Shown: positions 35,901-46,906 of the stretch, piece after piece
Position numbering within the stretch: position 1 is the first letter of the stretch
Layout: every line of letters begins with the position of its first letter
Source: Panax quinquefolius
Lineage: Eukaryota > Streptophyta > Magnoliopsida > Apiales > Araliaceae
Direction of reading: 5' to 3'
Assembly: GCA_020205615.1 (NCBI GenBank)
Contig: CM035173.1
Location: forward strand, 28,178,293-28,242,292
Length of the DNA: 64,000 bases
Notes under the pieces: model-generated
What the model saw: only the letters and a program-made list of their open reading frames with translations
Told to the model about the DNA's origin: nothing
Databases searched by the model: none
Position numbers and translations under genes: made by a program

Positions 35901-36706
35901 CTCATTTATCCGATTAATTACCCGAATGGTTAGTAAAACTTCCAGACATCATTTAATTTCGAAATAAATGTAGATTTCCACTAACACTAATAATTCCAAC
36001 ACAATAGAACAATCAATTTCATCTTTAATCAACACGAATTTATTCATCATTAATATTATAACTCACAATATTTAACAACCAGGTCGTTCCCAGGAAAGAT
36101 GGGGCTTTCCAGATAAGATTTCTCCTTATTGGCGCTGATTAGATGACCAAACCTCTCCTTGACGATGTAACTTCTAGACATTGTAAATATTGCAATTTAA
36201 TAATATGAATAACTTTGTCGTCTCAATTATTGATTTAATAATATATCATATTATGCGATGATCTTTGTGACAATAATCGAATCAATAATATGAGAGATAT
36301 ATGATGCAACAATTATTGTAGTGATAATTGAGTATAACTAAGTGACTTCTCACGTAAGCATCAATAATCAATACCGTATTATTTACTATGCAACCACGCC
36401 AGTATTACTATACTTTACTACTGAGTAATTCAATAGTTTAACGGTAAAACTTCCATAGTTATTATTTTTAAAAGATAATTATGTCGTTTTCTAACTACGT
36501 ATAATACTTGATTGTGAGTCCCACCAATTGATCAAAGTCGTCGCATTTAATATTCCCCTGTTAAAACAGAATATTATATAACCACTTGCTTATTTTGCAA
36601 AATTTGTAAATATTACACACAACTATAACATTATATCAAATACACACCATAATATTCAAAAATATATTTCGAGAAAATTATTCTTTATTCACTTAAATTA
36701 GCTTCA
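32972..36706 (-). repeat. 5' LTR of the gypsy element, chimeric of two LTR types
   Basis: Starts TGTGGCGCC at the primer site. 32972-34400 resembles the B/C-type LTRs (hairpin repeats at 33540-33690; a TATA-like box on the minus strand near 34218; GA-repeat leader at 34155-34175). 34402-36706 instead follows the A-type LTR (6530-8282), with its own TATA-like box near 35572 and repeats built on 'AATAATAAAGAATGGAA' at 34890-35400. The joint lies at a duplicated 18-mer, TAACACATTTATCACATG (34324-34341 and 34384-34401). The outer end is diverged. Confidence 0.65.
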
Positions 36707-38700
36707 CTTCTGGTGTTGCCTCCATGATGTGTATTGTGTTGATTGAATTACCCTACTTCAGGAGTTAAATCATCGAGATTGAATTATATGATTATGTATC
36801 CTGCTGTAACCATTTTTGCTTTTGTTGTTTATGTGCTACTTGAAGTAGGGATAATTATTATTTTTATCAAAATCAAGCATGTTAGCCTTGTCAACTTTTG
36901 AGTCATATATAAAAGCTGAAGGTTCAAGAATATTATAGAAAAGTGATTGTGTGGCAGCTCATGTTGTTACTTGTTACTGCTTATGTGGGTATAGATGAAT
37001 AAAGGCTGTAACAACTAAATTGATGGGAAAAGCATAGGTGAACAATGTACTAATAAATTGGTATAAACTTGTATTGAAAATCCCCCGCCCCTCTTGTTGT
37101 CTACAAATTTGTAATACAAGGAAGTTTTGTTCTATTTAATCATTTGTACAGTTGAGTTTTTCTGGTTGTAAATGGATGTGAAATTGCACAAGTTGTAATA
37201 TTTCTGGGTGATCGAGTTGATTCCTCGACATGACCGGGGCAGAGCAGAGGCCTTTTTACTATCACGTCCTCCTTTTATTCTATGCAGAAGATAAGGGAGG
37301 AGCTTGTTTCCCTTGTAAAAGTATATGCAGACTTCAGCCCCACCCAAAGTTGCATTATTTGTGTGGATGGCAGATTTGGATGCTATTTCTTTAGAAATTA
37401 TTTAAAGTGGAGAGATGAATTCAAGGTATATTAAGTTTCTGGCTCCTTGATGTTTATCCAAGAGTCATTTTTTTGCTACTCGACATTTATCTGGAGCCCT
37501 GCCCCCAGATTGTTTTGTATATTCTCTCACCTCTTCATAAGATGAAAAAAGGTAAGGTGTTGTGTTGGCTTTGTTCACTTTAACTATTCAAAGGATTGTT
37601 CTTAAAATTTCTCTTGTATTGATTTTCTAAAATATTTAGCAGTATAATAAAATAAAATTATATTTCCTTAATATAATCATTATATTTTCATAATATTTTT
37701 AATGTCGAATTCTACAATCATGTATTCATGTTAAAAGAGACCTGTGAAATATTAATTTTTATTTGTGAAAATAATAGTAGTAATTCTATTTATTAATATT
37801 AATCAATTTTGGTATTTTAAAGTTGCTTTGTATTTTTTTTGTTCTTGAATTTTAAAGTTATCAGTAAAATTATGATTACTTTTCTTTAACTTGTTGAATC
37901 AAAGTGTAATTTCAAAAGTAAATTTTACTTTTCTCAGTTTGTATTACTCCACTTGTAACTCGAACGAACTGCCAAAAATAAAAAAAAAATAAACTAGCAA
38001 GGAAATAAATTTATAAAATGAGCAAACAGTTCGAATTCGATTTTTACTCGCTCGACTTGAAATATAAATGATTCAAATATTAGCGAAATTTAAAGTTTGA
38101 TAAATTAATCAAACCTCTTTAAATTGTAATTTTCTATTGATACTGAGATCATATTTGTTCAAAAAGTTTGAACTGCTCGGATTCAATTCGAGATCGTGCT
38201 CGTCTCGATAGCTAAACAAGCCTCAATCAAACCTTATTTTATACTCGATAAATTTTATAAATCAAATCTGAACAACTCAATACTCAGCTCGACTCGGTTC
38301 ATTTATCCCCTAACTAAAAAGATATGATTTTAAAGTATATTATTATCTCGCATATTAATAAGGAAATTGTTAAATTCACAATTGAAAATGTTATTTCCAC
38401 AACAAAAGTGTCATTGTAGATTATATAGCGACGGTTTTTACCATTGCTATATATCGGATCCGGTTAGTATGAAGTTTATTTTTTAGTAAGTTGAATTGAT
38501 TAATAACGATAGAATCTTGAAAGCATTGCGTAGAAGCATCAAGCTGCGTATCGGTATAATTACCAACTTACCCAAAAATAAACTTCATGTTAACAACTTC
38601 CCTATATATCTATATCGATATTTTTATTATGAAAATAATAAAAAATGTTGGGAATTTATTCGTATTAATAATCATAGGGTAAAATTTTAATAAAAGTAAT
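36707..38700. other. Intergenic region
   Basis: No gene is supported. 37130-37430 is of more even base composition and could be an exon of a non-coding transcript or the 3' untranslated end of a gene disrupted by the gypsy element, but no frame or conserved motif is recognised. A 10-bp inverted pair CCCTACTTCA / TGAAGTAGGG lies near 36752 and 36839. 37600-38700 is AT-rich. Confidence 0.4.
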
Positions 38701-38735
38701 GTCATTTAAAAAACATAGCCGGCAGGAAAAACTGT

Positions 38736-38743
38736 AACGGCTA
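38736..38743 (+). promoter_or_regulatory. MSA-type mitosis-specific element (MYB3R site)
   Basis: AACGGCTA matches the core of the MSA consensus (AACGG followed by YYA), about 150 bases upstream of the syntaxin start codon. The three bases before the core (TGT) do not fit the full consensus. KNOLLE and other G2/M genes are known to be driven through MSA sites by MYB3R factors, so the position is meaningful, but a single core match can occur by chance. Confidence 0.5.
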
Positions 38744-38892
38744 CTTTGCAGATGACTCAAATTTCAGATACTTTTACTACTTTCCCATAAAAACCTATCT
38801 CCAAATCTATCTCTTCACACTCTCTACATTCATAATCTGATCCCCAAGCTTCCATTTCTGTTCTCTCTCCTCTTTTTTCTCTCTCATTCAAA

Positions 38893-40062
38893 ATGAATGA
38901 TCTGATGACAAAATCCTTCACCAGCTATGTAGATCTAAAGAAAGAAGCCATGAAAGACCTTGAAGCCGGCCCAGATTACAACTTAGAGATGTCAAAAAAC
39001 CCGACCCAGATGGACCAAAACCTCACCGCATTCTTGGAAGAAGCAGAGAATGTGAAAATAGAGATGGGTTTGATCCGAGACATTTTGAATCGGCTCCATC
39101 AGTCCAGTGAAGAGGGCAAATCGCTGCACAAGCCCGAAGCCCTGAAATCGCTCCGGTATCGGATTAATTCCGATGTACTGGCGGTGGCCCGGACCATTAG
39201 GGCCCAGCTGGAAGATATGGACCAGTCCAATGCCGTGAGCCGGCGGTTATCCGGGTGTAAAGAGGGGACTCTGGTGGACCGAACTCGGTCTGCCGTGACT
39301 AATGGGCTGAGGAAGAAGCTTAAGGAGCTGATGATGGACTTTCAGGGGCTGAGACAGAGGATGATGACAGAGTATAAGGATACTGTTGGGAGACAGTATT
39401 ATACTGTCACCGGTGAATACCCGAAGTGATTGAGAAAATAATTTCGAATGAGAATGGTAATGGGGGTGAGGAATTCTTGGCCAGAGCTATTCAGGTATGG
39501 AAAAATTTAGATAGATTTATTTAATTTGATGATTTTATTTTTGGGTTTGTGATTTGATTCATGAACACCATCCTTTTCATGAGTTGAAATCTGTTAGATT
39601 AGTTAAATGATTGATGAATCTCAAGATCTTATTAGATAGATATTGTATGTTTTGATAATATTTATTTCAATGGATATGTTTCTGTTGTTGGGTTTTTGGT
39701 TTTAAAAAAAAAAAAGAAACATGGAAGGGGGAAAGTGCTAGAAACAGTGGTGGAGATACAAGACAGGCATGACACGGCGAAGGAGATAGAAAAAAGCCTA
39801 TTGGAGCTCCACCAGGTGTTCTTGGACATGGCGGTGATGGTGGAGGCGCAAGGGGAGCAAATGGATGACATAGAACACCATGTTATGAATGCGGCGCAGT
39901 ATGTTAATGATGGCTCCAAAAACCTCAAGACTGCAAAGGGGTACCAGAAGAGCAGCAGGAGGTGTATGTGCATGGAGGTGTATGTGCATTGGCATCATAC
40001 TTCTCCTTATACTCGTTCTTGTGATTGTCATCCCCATTGCAACAAGTTTCAGTCATTCCTAA
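38893..40062 (+). pseudogene. KN: KNOLLE/SYP111-type syntaxin, two frame breaks
   Basis: Qa-SNARE of the cytokinesis type that drives vesicle fusion at the cell plate. Exon 1 (38893 to about 39496) starts MNDLMTKSFTSYVDLKKEAM and contains the Habc part and the conserved TAVTNGLRKKLKELM-like stretch (here SAVTNGLRKKLKELMMDFQG). Near 39420 one base seems missing: the frame stops after EYPK, while the shifted frame reads VIEKIISN to the donor CAG|GTATGG at 39496. Exon 2 (about 39714-40062) holds the SNARE helix, LLELHQVFLDMAVMVEAQGEQ, with the central-layer glutamine in EAQGE. At 39960-39992 a 16-base tandem duplication shifts the frame, so the hydrophobic tail anchor is read only in another frame (ending SFSHS, TAA at 40060-40062). 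The acceptor follows a run of A instead of pyrimidines. The intron argues against a retrocopy. Either a young pseudogene or an intact gene with consensus errors. Confidence 0.85.
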
Positions 40063-40872
40063 GGGCAGTAATTTCTAGTTGTTTTCTAACTCTTTTAGGT
40101 TGTATGAATGAACTTGCTTCACTCTCGTGAGATTGTTTAAGTGTGTTGTACTTGAGTGCTGGTCCTGGTTTTATGACTAGTCTTTTGAGGGATGCATGTG
40201 TTTACATGAGTACGAGTGAGTGAGCGTAACTCTTCAATTTGAGGTAGGTTTCCCTAATATACAATGTATTGATTCATAATAATTCATTGATCAATAATAT
40301 TCCTAGATTTGTTAATATTGTGTTGGATAGACTAATGTGCCATATAATTTACATTGTGCATAAAACTCTGAAATTTCTTTAAAATGGTTAAATATCTGCT
40401 TCAAAATTTTTGTTATAGTTGCAGGCCTTACAGGGGATTATAAGTGAAGTTATAAGACTTGAGGGTTAAAAACAAGCACATCCACTTAGACATTGTCAAT
40501 GCCAAAGTTTGAAACTCTGTCTCTCTTTAATCTATCAAAGTTAGAGATATAATTTGATTTTTGAGGTCAAACGACATATTAAACTCTAAAGTTGACACAA
40601 CTCAAAAAGTTTAAATTAAAATAAATTTTAAGATTAATAGTTTTTGGAAGGGAGGGTTATTTGGGTCAAACAATATTATTATTACTAAATCTTGAAAAGT
40701 TACATATTTGAAGTCTTAGCAAACATCACAATGACAAGAAGAAGAAAGAAAAAAAACATAAACCATAAATTGGTAATACAAATCACACCAAATTAAGCAA
40801 AAGTTGATAAAACATAAATTAAACAGTTTCTTCATATATAATTCAAATCATTTGAATTCCTCCTCCAGTGAA
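40063..40872. other. Intergenic region
   Basis: 3' flanks of the convergent syntaxin and protease-inhibitor genes; no further gene or repeat seen. Confidence 0.5.
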
Positions 40873-41425
40873 TTAACCAGCTTTTGGCGTGGAAGTAACG
40901 ATGCCATTTCTGTCTACTTTCACACGAACCCTACAGGGATTGAAATCCGTTGTTCCCGAATTATTGTTTGGAAAAACAATGGCGTCCACATTTTTGTTTC
41001 CACTCTCGATAATACGTACTGCTACATTCCCATCAATTCCCTTCAGTTCCGGCCATGATGTCTTATCGTTCGCTGCAAAAAAAACAAAAACTATGCACGT
41101 TAGAGAGAAACACACACACACACATATATACAAAGACTGTTAGACGTACATTTTTCATGCAAATTAAGAAAATCGGCTATAAAAAATCAAAATGCTAGTT
41201 CGTGGAACAATTTTCAGTTAAATAGTGTAAACAACGATATGATGTGTGCTTGTACTTATAAAAGTCCCAATGGAAAATGATGTGTTCAAATACACAACTT
41301 TTAATGCACAAGATACAATTTGTAATGAATTAATTAATTATTTGTGGTAGAATGGTAAACTTTGCGCTGAAAATACTACCAAGATTGATTAGCATCTTAC
41401 CGTTGTTGCTGCATGGCCTAGACAT
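40873..41425 (-). CDS. Potato inhibitor I family serine protease inhibitor
   Basis: Two exons, 41425-41401 and 41072-40873, spliced at GT-AG borders with the codon for residue 9 split. The product is 74 residues, the usual size of signal-less members of this family (related to barley CI-2), which block serine endopeptidases in defence against insects or microbes. It starts MSRPCSN, then TSWPELKG, the family's N-terminal signature; NVDAIVFP is the strand before the binding loop; CRVRVKVD follows it, and the chain ends VTSTPKAG. By position, the loop bond would be Thr-Asp in SGTTDF. The two cysteines (residue 5 and that in CRVRV) could form the conserved disulfide. No signal peptide, so cytosolic or vacuolar by other means. 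The longer frame extending to 41133 runs into the intron and is not used. Confidence 0.9.
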
Positions 41426-41504
41426 TTTCGCTAGAGCTTAATTGCTTTTTCTGTACTTCTGATCTTTTTTGTTATGCAAGTGTCTGAGGGAGGAGAATTA
41501 AGGG

Positions 41505-41517
41505 TATTTATATATAT
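41505..41517 (-). promoter_or_regulatory. TATA box of the protease-inhibitor gene
   Basis: The minus strand reads ATATATATAAATA about 80 bases upstream of the ATG at 41425, a normal distance for a short plant leader. Confidence 0.55.
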
Positions 41518-41880
41518 GGGAGTGGGCACGAAATTAAGGTCAAGAGATTCGAATTCCGTCCATCGACCGGCTTTGAAGCATGCCGGCCATAGTGGATTCT
41601 CGCTTAATATTGATATATATATAGAGAGTCCGGATCCAGTCTGGGATTCCGGACTTTCTTAAATTCCGGACTTTTTTTTTTTTACTTTTTTTTTTAAAAA
41701 TAATTAAAAAAAAAGTTTAATATTTTATGGAACTGAAATTTTTACATAATACATTATTTTGGGTGTGATTTGAATACATATAACAAAACAGGTCTGTACA
41801 GTCAAAACACTGTATTATGTACAGAGGCGGAACCGGGGAGTCGAGGGGGGCATATGACCCCCCTAGGATGAAGCTTACCG

Positions 41881-42129
41881 CTACCTGCTGCTGCCGCTGC
41901 CCCTGCCGCCTCTCACTTTCTTCTTATCATTTTCATTCTTTACAGCATAATCCCCTGTCGTTCTTATCCTCCTATCACCTCCCCCAAAAGATAATAAATT
42001 TCCCCACTTTCTTTGATTGTTAGCCTGAAATTCCAAATGGGTTTTCCTAAAACTGATCAAGCTCGAATGGGTATTAGAAAATTTTGAAAAATGTAGGCCA
42101 GATTTAGTAGTGGGAGTAATGGCTGCCAT
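41881..42129 (-). CDS. Candidate first exon of a plastid-targeted protein, unidentified
   Basis: An 82-codon frame from the ATG at 42129, preceded by a CT-rich leader on the minus strand. It starts MAAITPTTKSGLHFSK and is rich in S, T, K and R with almost no acids for 50 residues, as in chloroplast transit peptides; a basic, glycine-rich stretch (KKKVRGGRGSGSS) follows. A GTAGCG or GTAAGC donor lies at the end (41883-41872). No continuation is recognisable downstream, where TE-like sequence begins (41600-41870). I do not recognise the family. It may be a real gene with distant exons, or a fragment. Confidence 0.35.
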   Translation of the reverse strand: MAAITPTTKSGLHFSKFSNTHSSLISFRKTHLEFQANNQRKWGNLLSFGGGDRRIRTTGDYAVKNENDKKKVRGGRGSGSSR

Positions 42130-43210
42130 GAGAGAGAAATTCCTAGAGAGAGGAAAAATAAGTATATCTAATTAATGTAATGTATAACTCCTTGGATGAA
42201 TCATTAATGTAAGTTTAATTGATCCACAAATGGGGGTTTTCTGCTGATGGAGAGTACGAATTTAAAGGGGGGAAAGTACAGGAAGAGGAGTTTGTTCAGA
42301 GGTGGTGATTGTATTTTCGACAGTCAATGATGGGTGAAAGTTGTGCAGTGGTGGTGAGATATTTTCGACAGCCACTAGACACATGTTATTTACTCCTTAA
42401 TCTTATTTAAATTTAGAAAAATTAATTGTAACTAAAATGTTTTAATGAATATTATATTACCAATTTGGTCCATTTGAAGATCAATTTAATAGTTACAACA
42501 CATGTTAAAAATTTGAATAAGAATGATTCAAGTTTTTCGAAGTAGTGAAAATTAACTATAAAAGGAAAGAACAAATTGTATTAAGTAAAGATTTATATCG
42601 ATCTAAAACAAGTGTATTAGATAAATTTTCACATCGAAACTCTTTTGAATTTTATTTAATATATAAAGGCAGAGGAGACCCTACGATTTGAAATATTTTT
42701 GACTTCTTAAAATGCCCTTTAACTTTTATAAAATTTCTATTTCATCTTTATAACTCTAACTTTATTTATTTTATTACTTAACTTTCAAATTTAGTATTTT
42801 ACTATTTAAATCTAATAATATAATATAAATTACACACTTGTGTCTTGGAGTAATGGGTAACTGGTTCACATATTTGATATTGACATTCCATTGGTCCATT
42901 AACTACTGATTGTAGGAATTAGCAAATACTAATGGTAGGTGTTTTGAGAATTGAGACCTTGTTTCAAAAAAATTGAGGTCATTGTTTTCACGTGTTGCAT
43001 TCAACCGGTTTGGTCTCGATTATTGGTGTTCTTATTTGGTAGCATCTTTGCGCTTGTGCATTGGGCCACGATTCTCCTGGGCATTGTATCGTTGGTAGGC
43101 TTAATATACTTTTTATTTTTTTCAATCCGGGTCAAAATGAAACCCAAGGACCTTAACTCCGCTCCCTCACCGTTGCAACCTACACGTCGATGTTCCGGAC
43201 CTTCGGTAAC
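42130..43210. other. Intergenic region with a truncated hydrophobic frame
   Basis: Promoter side of the plastid-type frame, then AT-rich sequence. 42951-43210 is open on the plus strand, without an ATG near its start, and encodes two hydrophobic helices (around LLVFLFGSIFALVHWATI and GIVSLVGLIYFLFF) followed by a basic, proline-containing tail (SAPSPLQPTRRCSGPS). It runs straight into the LTR at 43211. It may be a gene fragment interrupted by the insertion; no family recognised. Confidence 0.3.
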
Positions 43211-44395
43211 TGTAACGACCCCAAAATAGGTCCATTCCATCCAACCCATTCTGAGTCGCCAAATATATGGTACAAAAACAACTACAACTTTATTACAACA
43301 ACAATTGTCGTAAAAAATACAACAACACATATCTTTGTGAGTTTGGATACCAATATATACCAAATGTAACTCTGGACACCAACTTGGATAACACGTCACC
43401 ATGACACCTTACATAAAGGTACAATCAAAAACTGCTTTTAGAAATTAGAATCTTTGGGAAGTGCTCAAGAAACCTTCGTACATACATCGGAGGCCATGCT
43501 TTTTGGTTATGGTAGATATCATATAGCCACGAATTATCCTTGGTTGATTAATAGACCCCAAAGAAAAACAAGAAGATTACTATCATATTCTTCCCAATGG
43601 CGAGTCTTCTCTCGACATATCATTATCTCCACTGTCTCTAATTTGGTATTATACTCCAAACAAACACCAAGATTATATAGGTAGTGCTTGTAAATATACT
43701 CAAGAAGTGGATGAAAGCACAACCATGTCTTATGATAACACGAGTTTGTATGTAATTAGACATCTTGTATGATAGTGACAAAACACCCTTCCAAAGTTGG
43801 GTTCGCTCACCCTATTTAATTCACCAAAAATAACTATTAAATGATGTATAAAATACAACACACTAAAGCCCTCAATAAAATTATTTTCATACTCTTTAGG
43901 GAGAACCTCAACAACTATAGACCACCGTTCTATTCCCTTGTTATCCCCATTTCCAACCCAAATACACTTTTATTACCCGAAGGAATTGTGAAACAAAAGG
44001 GTGAGCACAACTAGCTCGATAAAGAATATTATGACTAAAGATAAATAAATTATCAATAGTCTTCATCAAGAATGAATCGTAGATTTAGAACATATGGTAG
44101 ATGATAAAACTTTTCAACCATAGTTGCGGTAGAACGAAGCAATCCATTAAAAGAGTCAAATAGACTATAAAGTCTATTGTCTTCTCACGTTAAAAGTCCA
44201 CCAACAATATTTTATCCTCGTAACATCAATCAACAGTTCCTTTCCACAATCATATGAATAACTCATAATCATAATTGTGATTCTAAATTCCTCTTCTCAT
44301 CCGGGAATGAAGATAATTTTCATCACCGTCTTTACACAAACATCAAATATCATGGTTATACCAAATCACGCCTCTGCTCATAATCATACTAATAA

Positions 44396-44905
44396 ATTCA
44401 TCTTTGCACACCACGGGTCAAAGATATTCATCAACAGATTCATCTTTACACTACAAAGCAAAAGATATTCAACAACAGTCATCTTTGCATTACGAGCCAA
44501 AGATATTCATCAATAATTCATCTTTGCACTACAAGCTAAAGATATTCAACAACAGTCATCTTTGCATTACGAGCCAAAGATATTCATCAATAATTCATCT
44601 TTTGCACTACTGAATTAAAGATATTCAACAACGAGTCATCTTTGCATTACGAGCCAAAGATATTCATCAATAATTCATCTTTGCACTACAGGCTAAAGAT
44701 ATTCAACAACAAGTCATCTTTGCAATACAAGCCAAAGATATTCATCAATAATTCATCTTTTGCCACTACAATTTAAAGATATTCAACAACAGGTCATCTT
44801 TGCATTACAAGCCAAAGATATTCATCAATAATTCATCTTTGCACTACAGGCTAAAGATATTCAACAACAGGTCATCTTTGCACAACGAGCCAAAGATATT
44901 CATAT
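44396..44905 (-). repeat. Tandem array, about 38-bp unit, with conserved hairpin
   Basis: About 13 units. Each has ATCTTTG, a loop of about ten bases (CACTACAAGC, CATTACGAGC and similar) and CAAAGAT, then ATTCATCAATA or ATTCAACAACA. Two unit subtypes alternate, so the higher-order period is about 76 bp. The stem is kept in most units while the loop varies. Confidence 0.9.
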
Positions 44906-45023
44906 ATCAACGAAATACATAATCATTTCAGAAGTTATATAACAATAATTATAACCATGTTGATCAATTCACCTTTGCACTTATGCTAAAAATATTCAAT
45001 TGTAAATTCAATGGTCATGATCA

Positions 45024-46893
45024 TGAAAGTAGTATGCATACAAGCCAATCATGTTTGATGATAAAGCATATACTTTATAACAATCTTATTCATTTATTAA
45101 TAAAAAGTATTAATTTATTAAAGGCTTTTAATTATCTACATGATGCTGTTTTATAATATGTGATAAACCCATAGTTTTAAGCAATGCTTTTAGAATAATG
45201 ATGATGATCATTCTAATGAGATCTAAATTCTTAGAAAGCTTAAAACTAAAATAGTTCCCAATCATTGGATTACTAAATTGGGGATTAGTGAATCCGGATA
45301 GATTGGTACATCGCGTTAACTTGCTTTCATTGGATGAGGATGATTGATCTCATGATCATTTGTGTGGAGACACTAAAGCAAGTATGTAGGTGCTTATTAG
45401 AGAATAAGTTCACCGAACGTGGCTCGCTAAGGAATACCTAATGGAGTTTTATTTGCTGTCAATAGGAATTCTGTAGTGATAGTAGTCTAGTAATCCTTGG
45501 ACTTGAGATCATCATAGTATCTTGTGTATGATGAGTTATACTTTGACTTATTCCTTAAGACCCTTAGGGTATATCAAAGGGTATGCTTGGGTATAATAAG
45601 TTATACGTGGAGATAATGTATGATCAATAAAGAATCTACCACTTCTAATAAAAAAGAAGAAAATGTCCTATGTGATTCGATAAATGACAACCCAAAGAGT
45701 CCTTGGCGAAGCGAATGAAATTAGAAAGGAGTTTCTAATTTGCATTATTTGAGTTGTACATTTAAGAGTCGAAATACATATAATTAAATAAAATAAGACT
45801 TGACAGATAATTCCATGTCTTATATTTAATTGGGACATTGTATGGTGGAAGGATTGAATTATACGGTAACTATTTACTCAAAGGTTCTTTAATGATTAAT
45901 GTTGAAATCTATATTATCTGGAAAGTCGTTGATCGCTAGGGGAGGCTTATCCTATTAGAATAAATATTATTTAAATAAATTAATTGTTTAATTTATTTAT
46001 TTAAATAAGATTAGAATTGTTCTAATTGATTTATTCACAATGGGTTTTAATATGGAGAACCTAAAGGGTCACACCATAAAAAGGAAGAATAATTATTTAA
46101 GAAGTTAATGGCATAATCGTAATAATATATTATGTATATTTAATTTAATCTATGGTGATAGAATAAATTAAATAACTTAATATTTATTATTTAATATTTT
46201 ATAAATATTAAATATAAATTAATAAGAGGAGTCTTATTAATATTATTACAATTATTATTATTTTAATTTCTAAAAGAGTTTAGGAATTAATTTAATATAA
46301 GTACTCTCATTTATTCCTAATAAGATTAGGAGCTTAATTAATTAAAAGAGTTTAATTAATTATCCCTAATAAGATTAGGGAGCTTAATTAATTAAAAGAA
46401 TTTAATTAATTAAATAAAACCCGATTCATTAATTGTTAAGATGGGTTGCCCACATCTATAAATAAGAGAGTCTTATTATGGGTGGTAAGGGTTGTTGACT
46501 TTTAACAAAGTGCGTAATAATTCCAAGTTGTTGGGAGTATGCCTTTTCTATAGAGATGAAAACTAGGGTTAGCCATAACACCCATCTTCTTGAATTTTAT
46601 TCTTCCTTGGTGGATCACCTCTGAGGCCAAACATTTGGGTGGCTAACGTTGATCAAAGGAAGGAACCAAACCGATGGATTCAAGTTGAATCTGAAAAGGA
46701 TTGGAGGTGAACTTGTACCTGAGGAAGCTCGATCTTCAAGGGTATGATTCTTATTCATCTTTTTCGTTTAATTAATAATTATGCATAAAGGATGATCCGG
46801 GTATATGGTTTGTAAAATTTTTTAAACTCTGATTTTACACGCTTCCGCACTTTTATGCAATTTGATTGCGTTATGAATATTACAAACCTAACA
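45024..46893 (+). repeat. 5' LTR of the copia element
   Basis: TGAAAGTAGTATGCATAC to CCTAACA, 1870 bp, paired with 52548-54423. The probable promoter is TATAAATAAGAG near 46458, followed by the 'CTAGGGTT' leader and 'TTCTTCCTTG'. The last 1221 bases recur at 8944-10153. Confidence 0.92.
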
Positions 46894-46894
46894 G

Positions 46895-46906
46895 TGGCAT
46901 CAGAGC
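46895..46906 (+). other. Copia primer-binding site
   Basis: TGGCATCAGAGC, one base different from the tRNA-iMet complement TGGTATCAGAGC, one base after the LTR end. Confidence 0.8.

Larger units (their letters stand above)
28827..36706 (-). mobile_element. Defective chromovirus-type Ty3/gypsy element
   Basis: In minus-strand order: 5' LTR (36706-32972), primer site (32969-32958), gag (about 32782-31560), protease (about 31470-31110), RT/RNase H (about 31080-29560), C-terminal integrase with chromodomain-like tail (29524-29069), and a 3' LTR remnant (29066-28827). The domain order and the long (about 3.7 kb) LTR fit the Tekay/Del group of chromoviruses. The element cannot move on its own: gag has stops, RT is frameshifted, the integrase core is gone and the 3' LTR has lost most of its length along with the polypurine tract. 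No matching target duplication is visible (ATGTT at 28822-28826 against TTCTG after 36706). Confidence 0.8.

Noticed and set aside
28822..36711. 5-bp target duplication around the minus-strand gypsy element
   Set aside because: ATGTT on the left and TTCTG on the right do not match, and the right LTR end is diverged, so no duplication is claimed.
41073..41133. N-terminal extension (MYICVCVC...) of the protease inhibitor as a signal peptide
   Set aside because: It is intron sequence ending in TTTTTTTTGCAG; splicing to the MSRPCSNN exon gives the normal family N-terminus.
44396..44905. CRISPR-like appearance of regularly spaced repeats with hairpins
   Set aside because: Units are head-to-tail with no unique spacers, in plant LTRs, and without cas genes.
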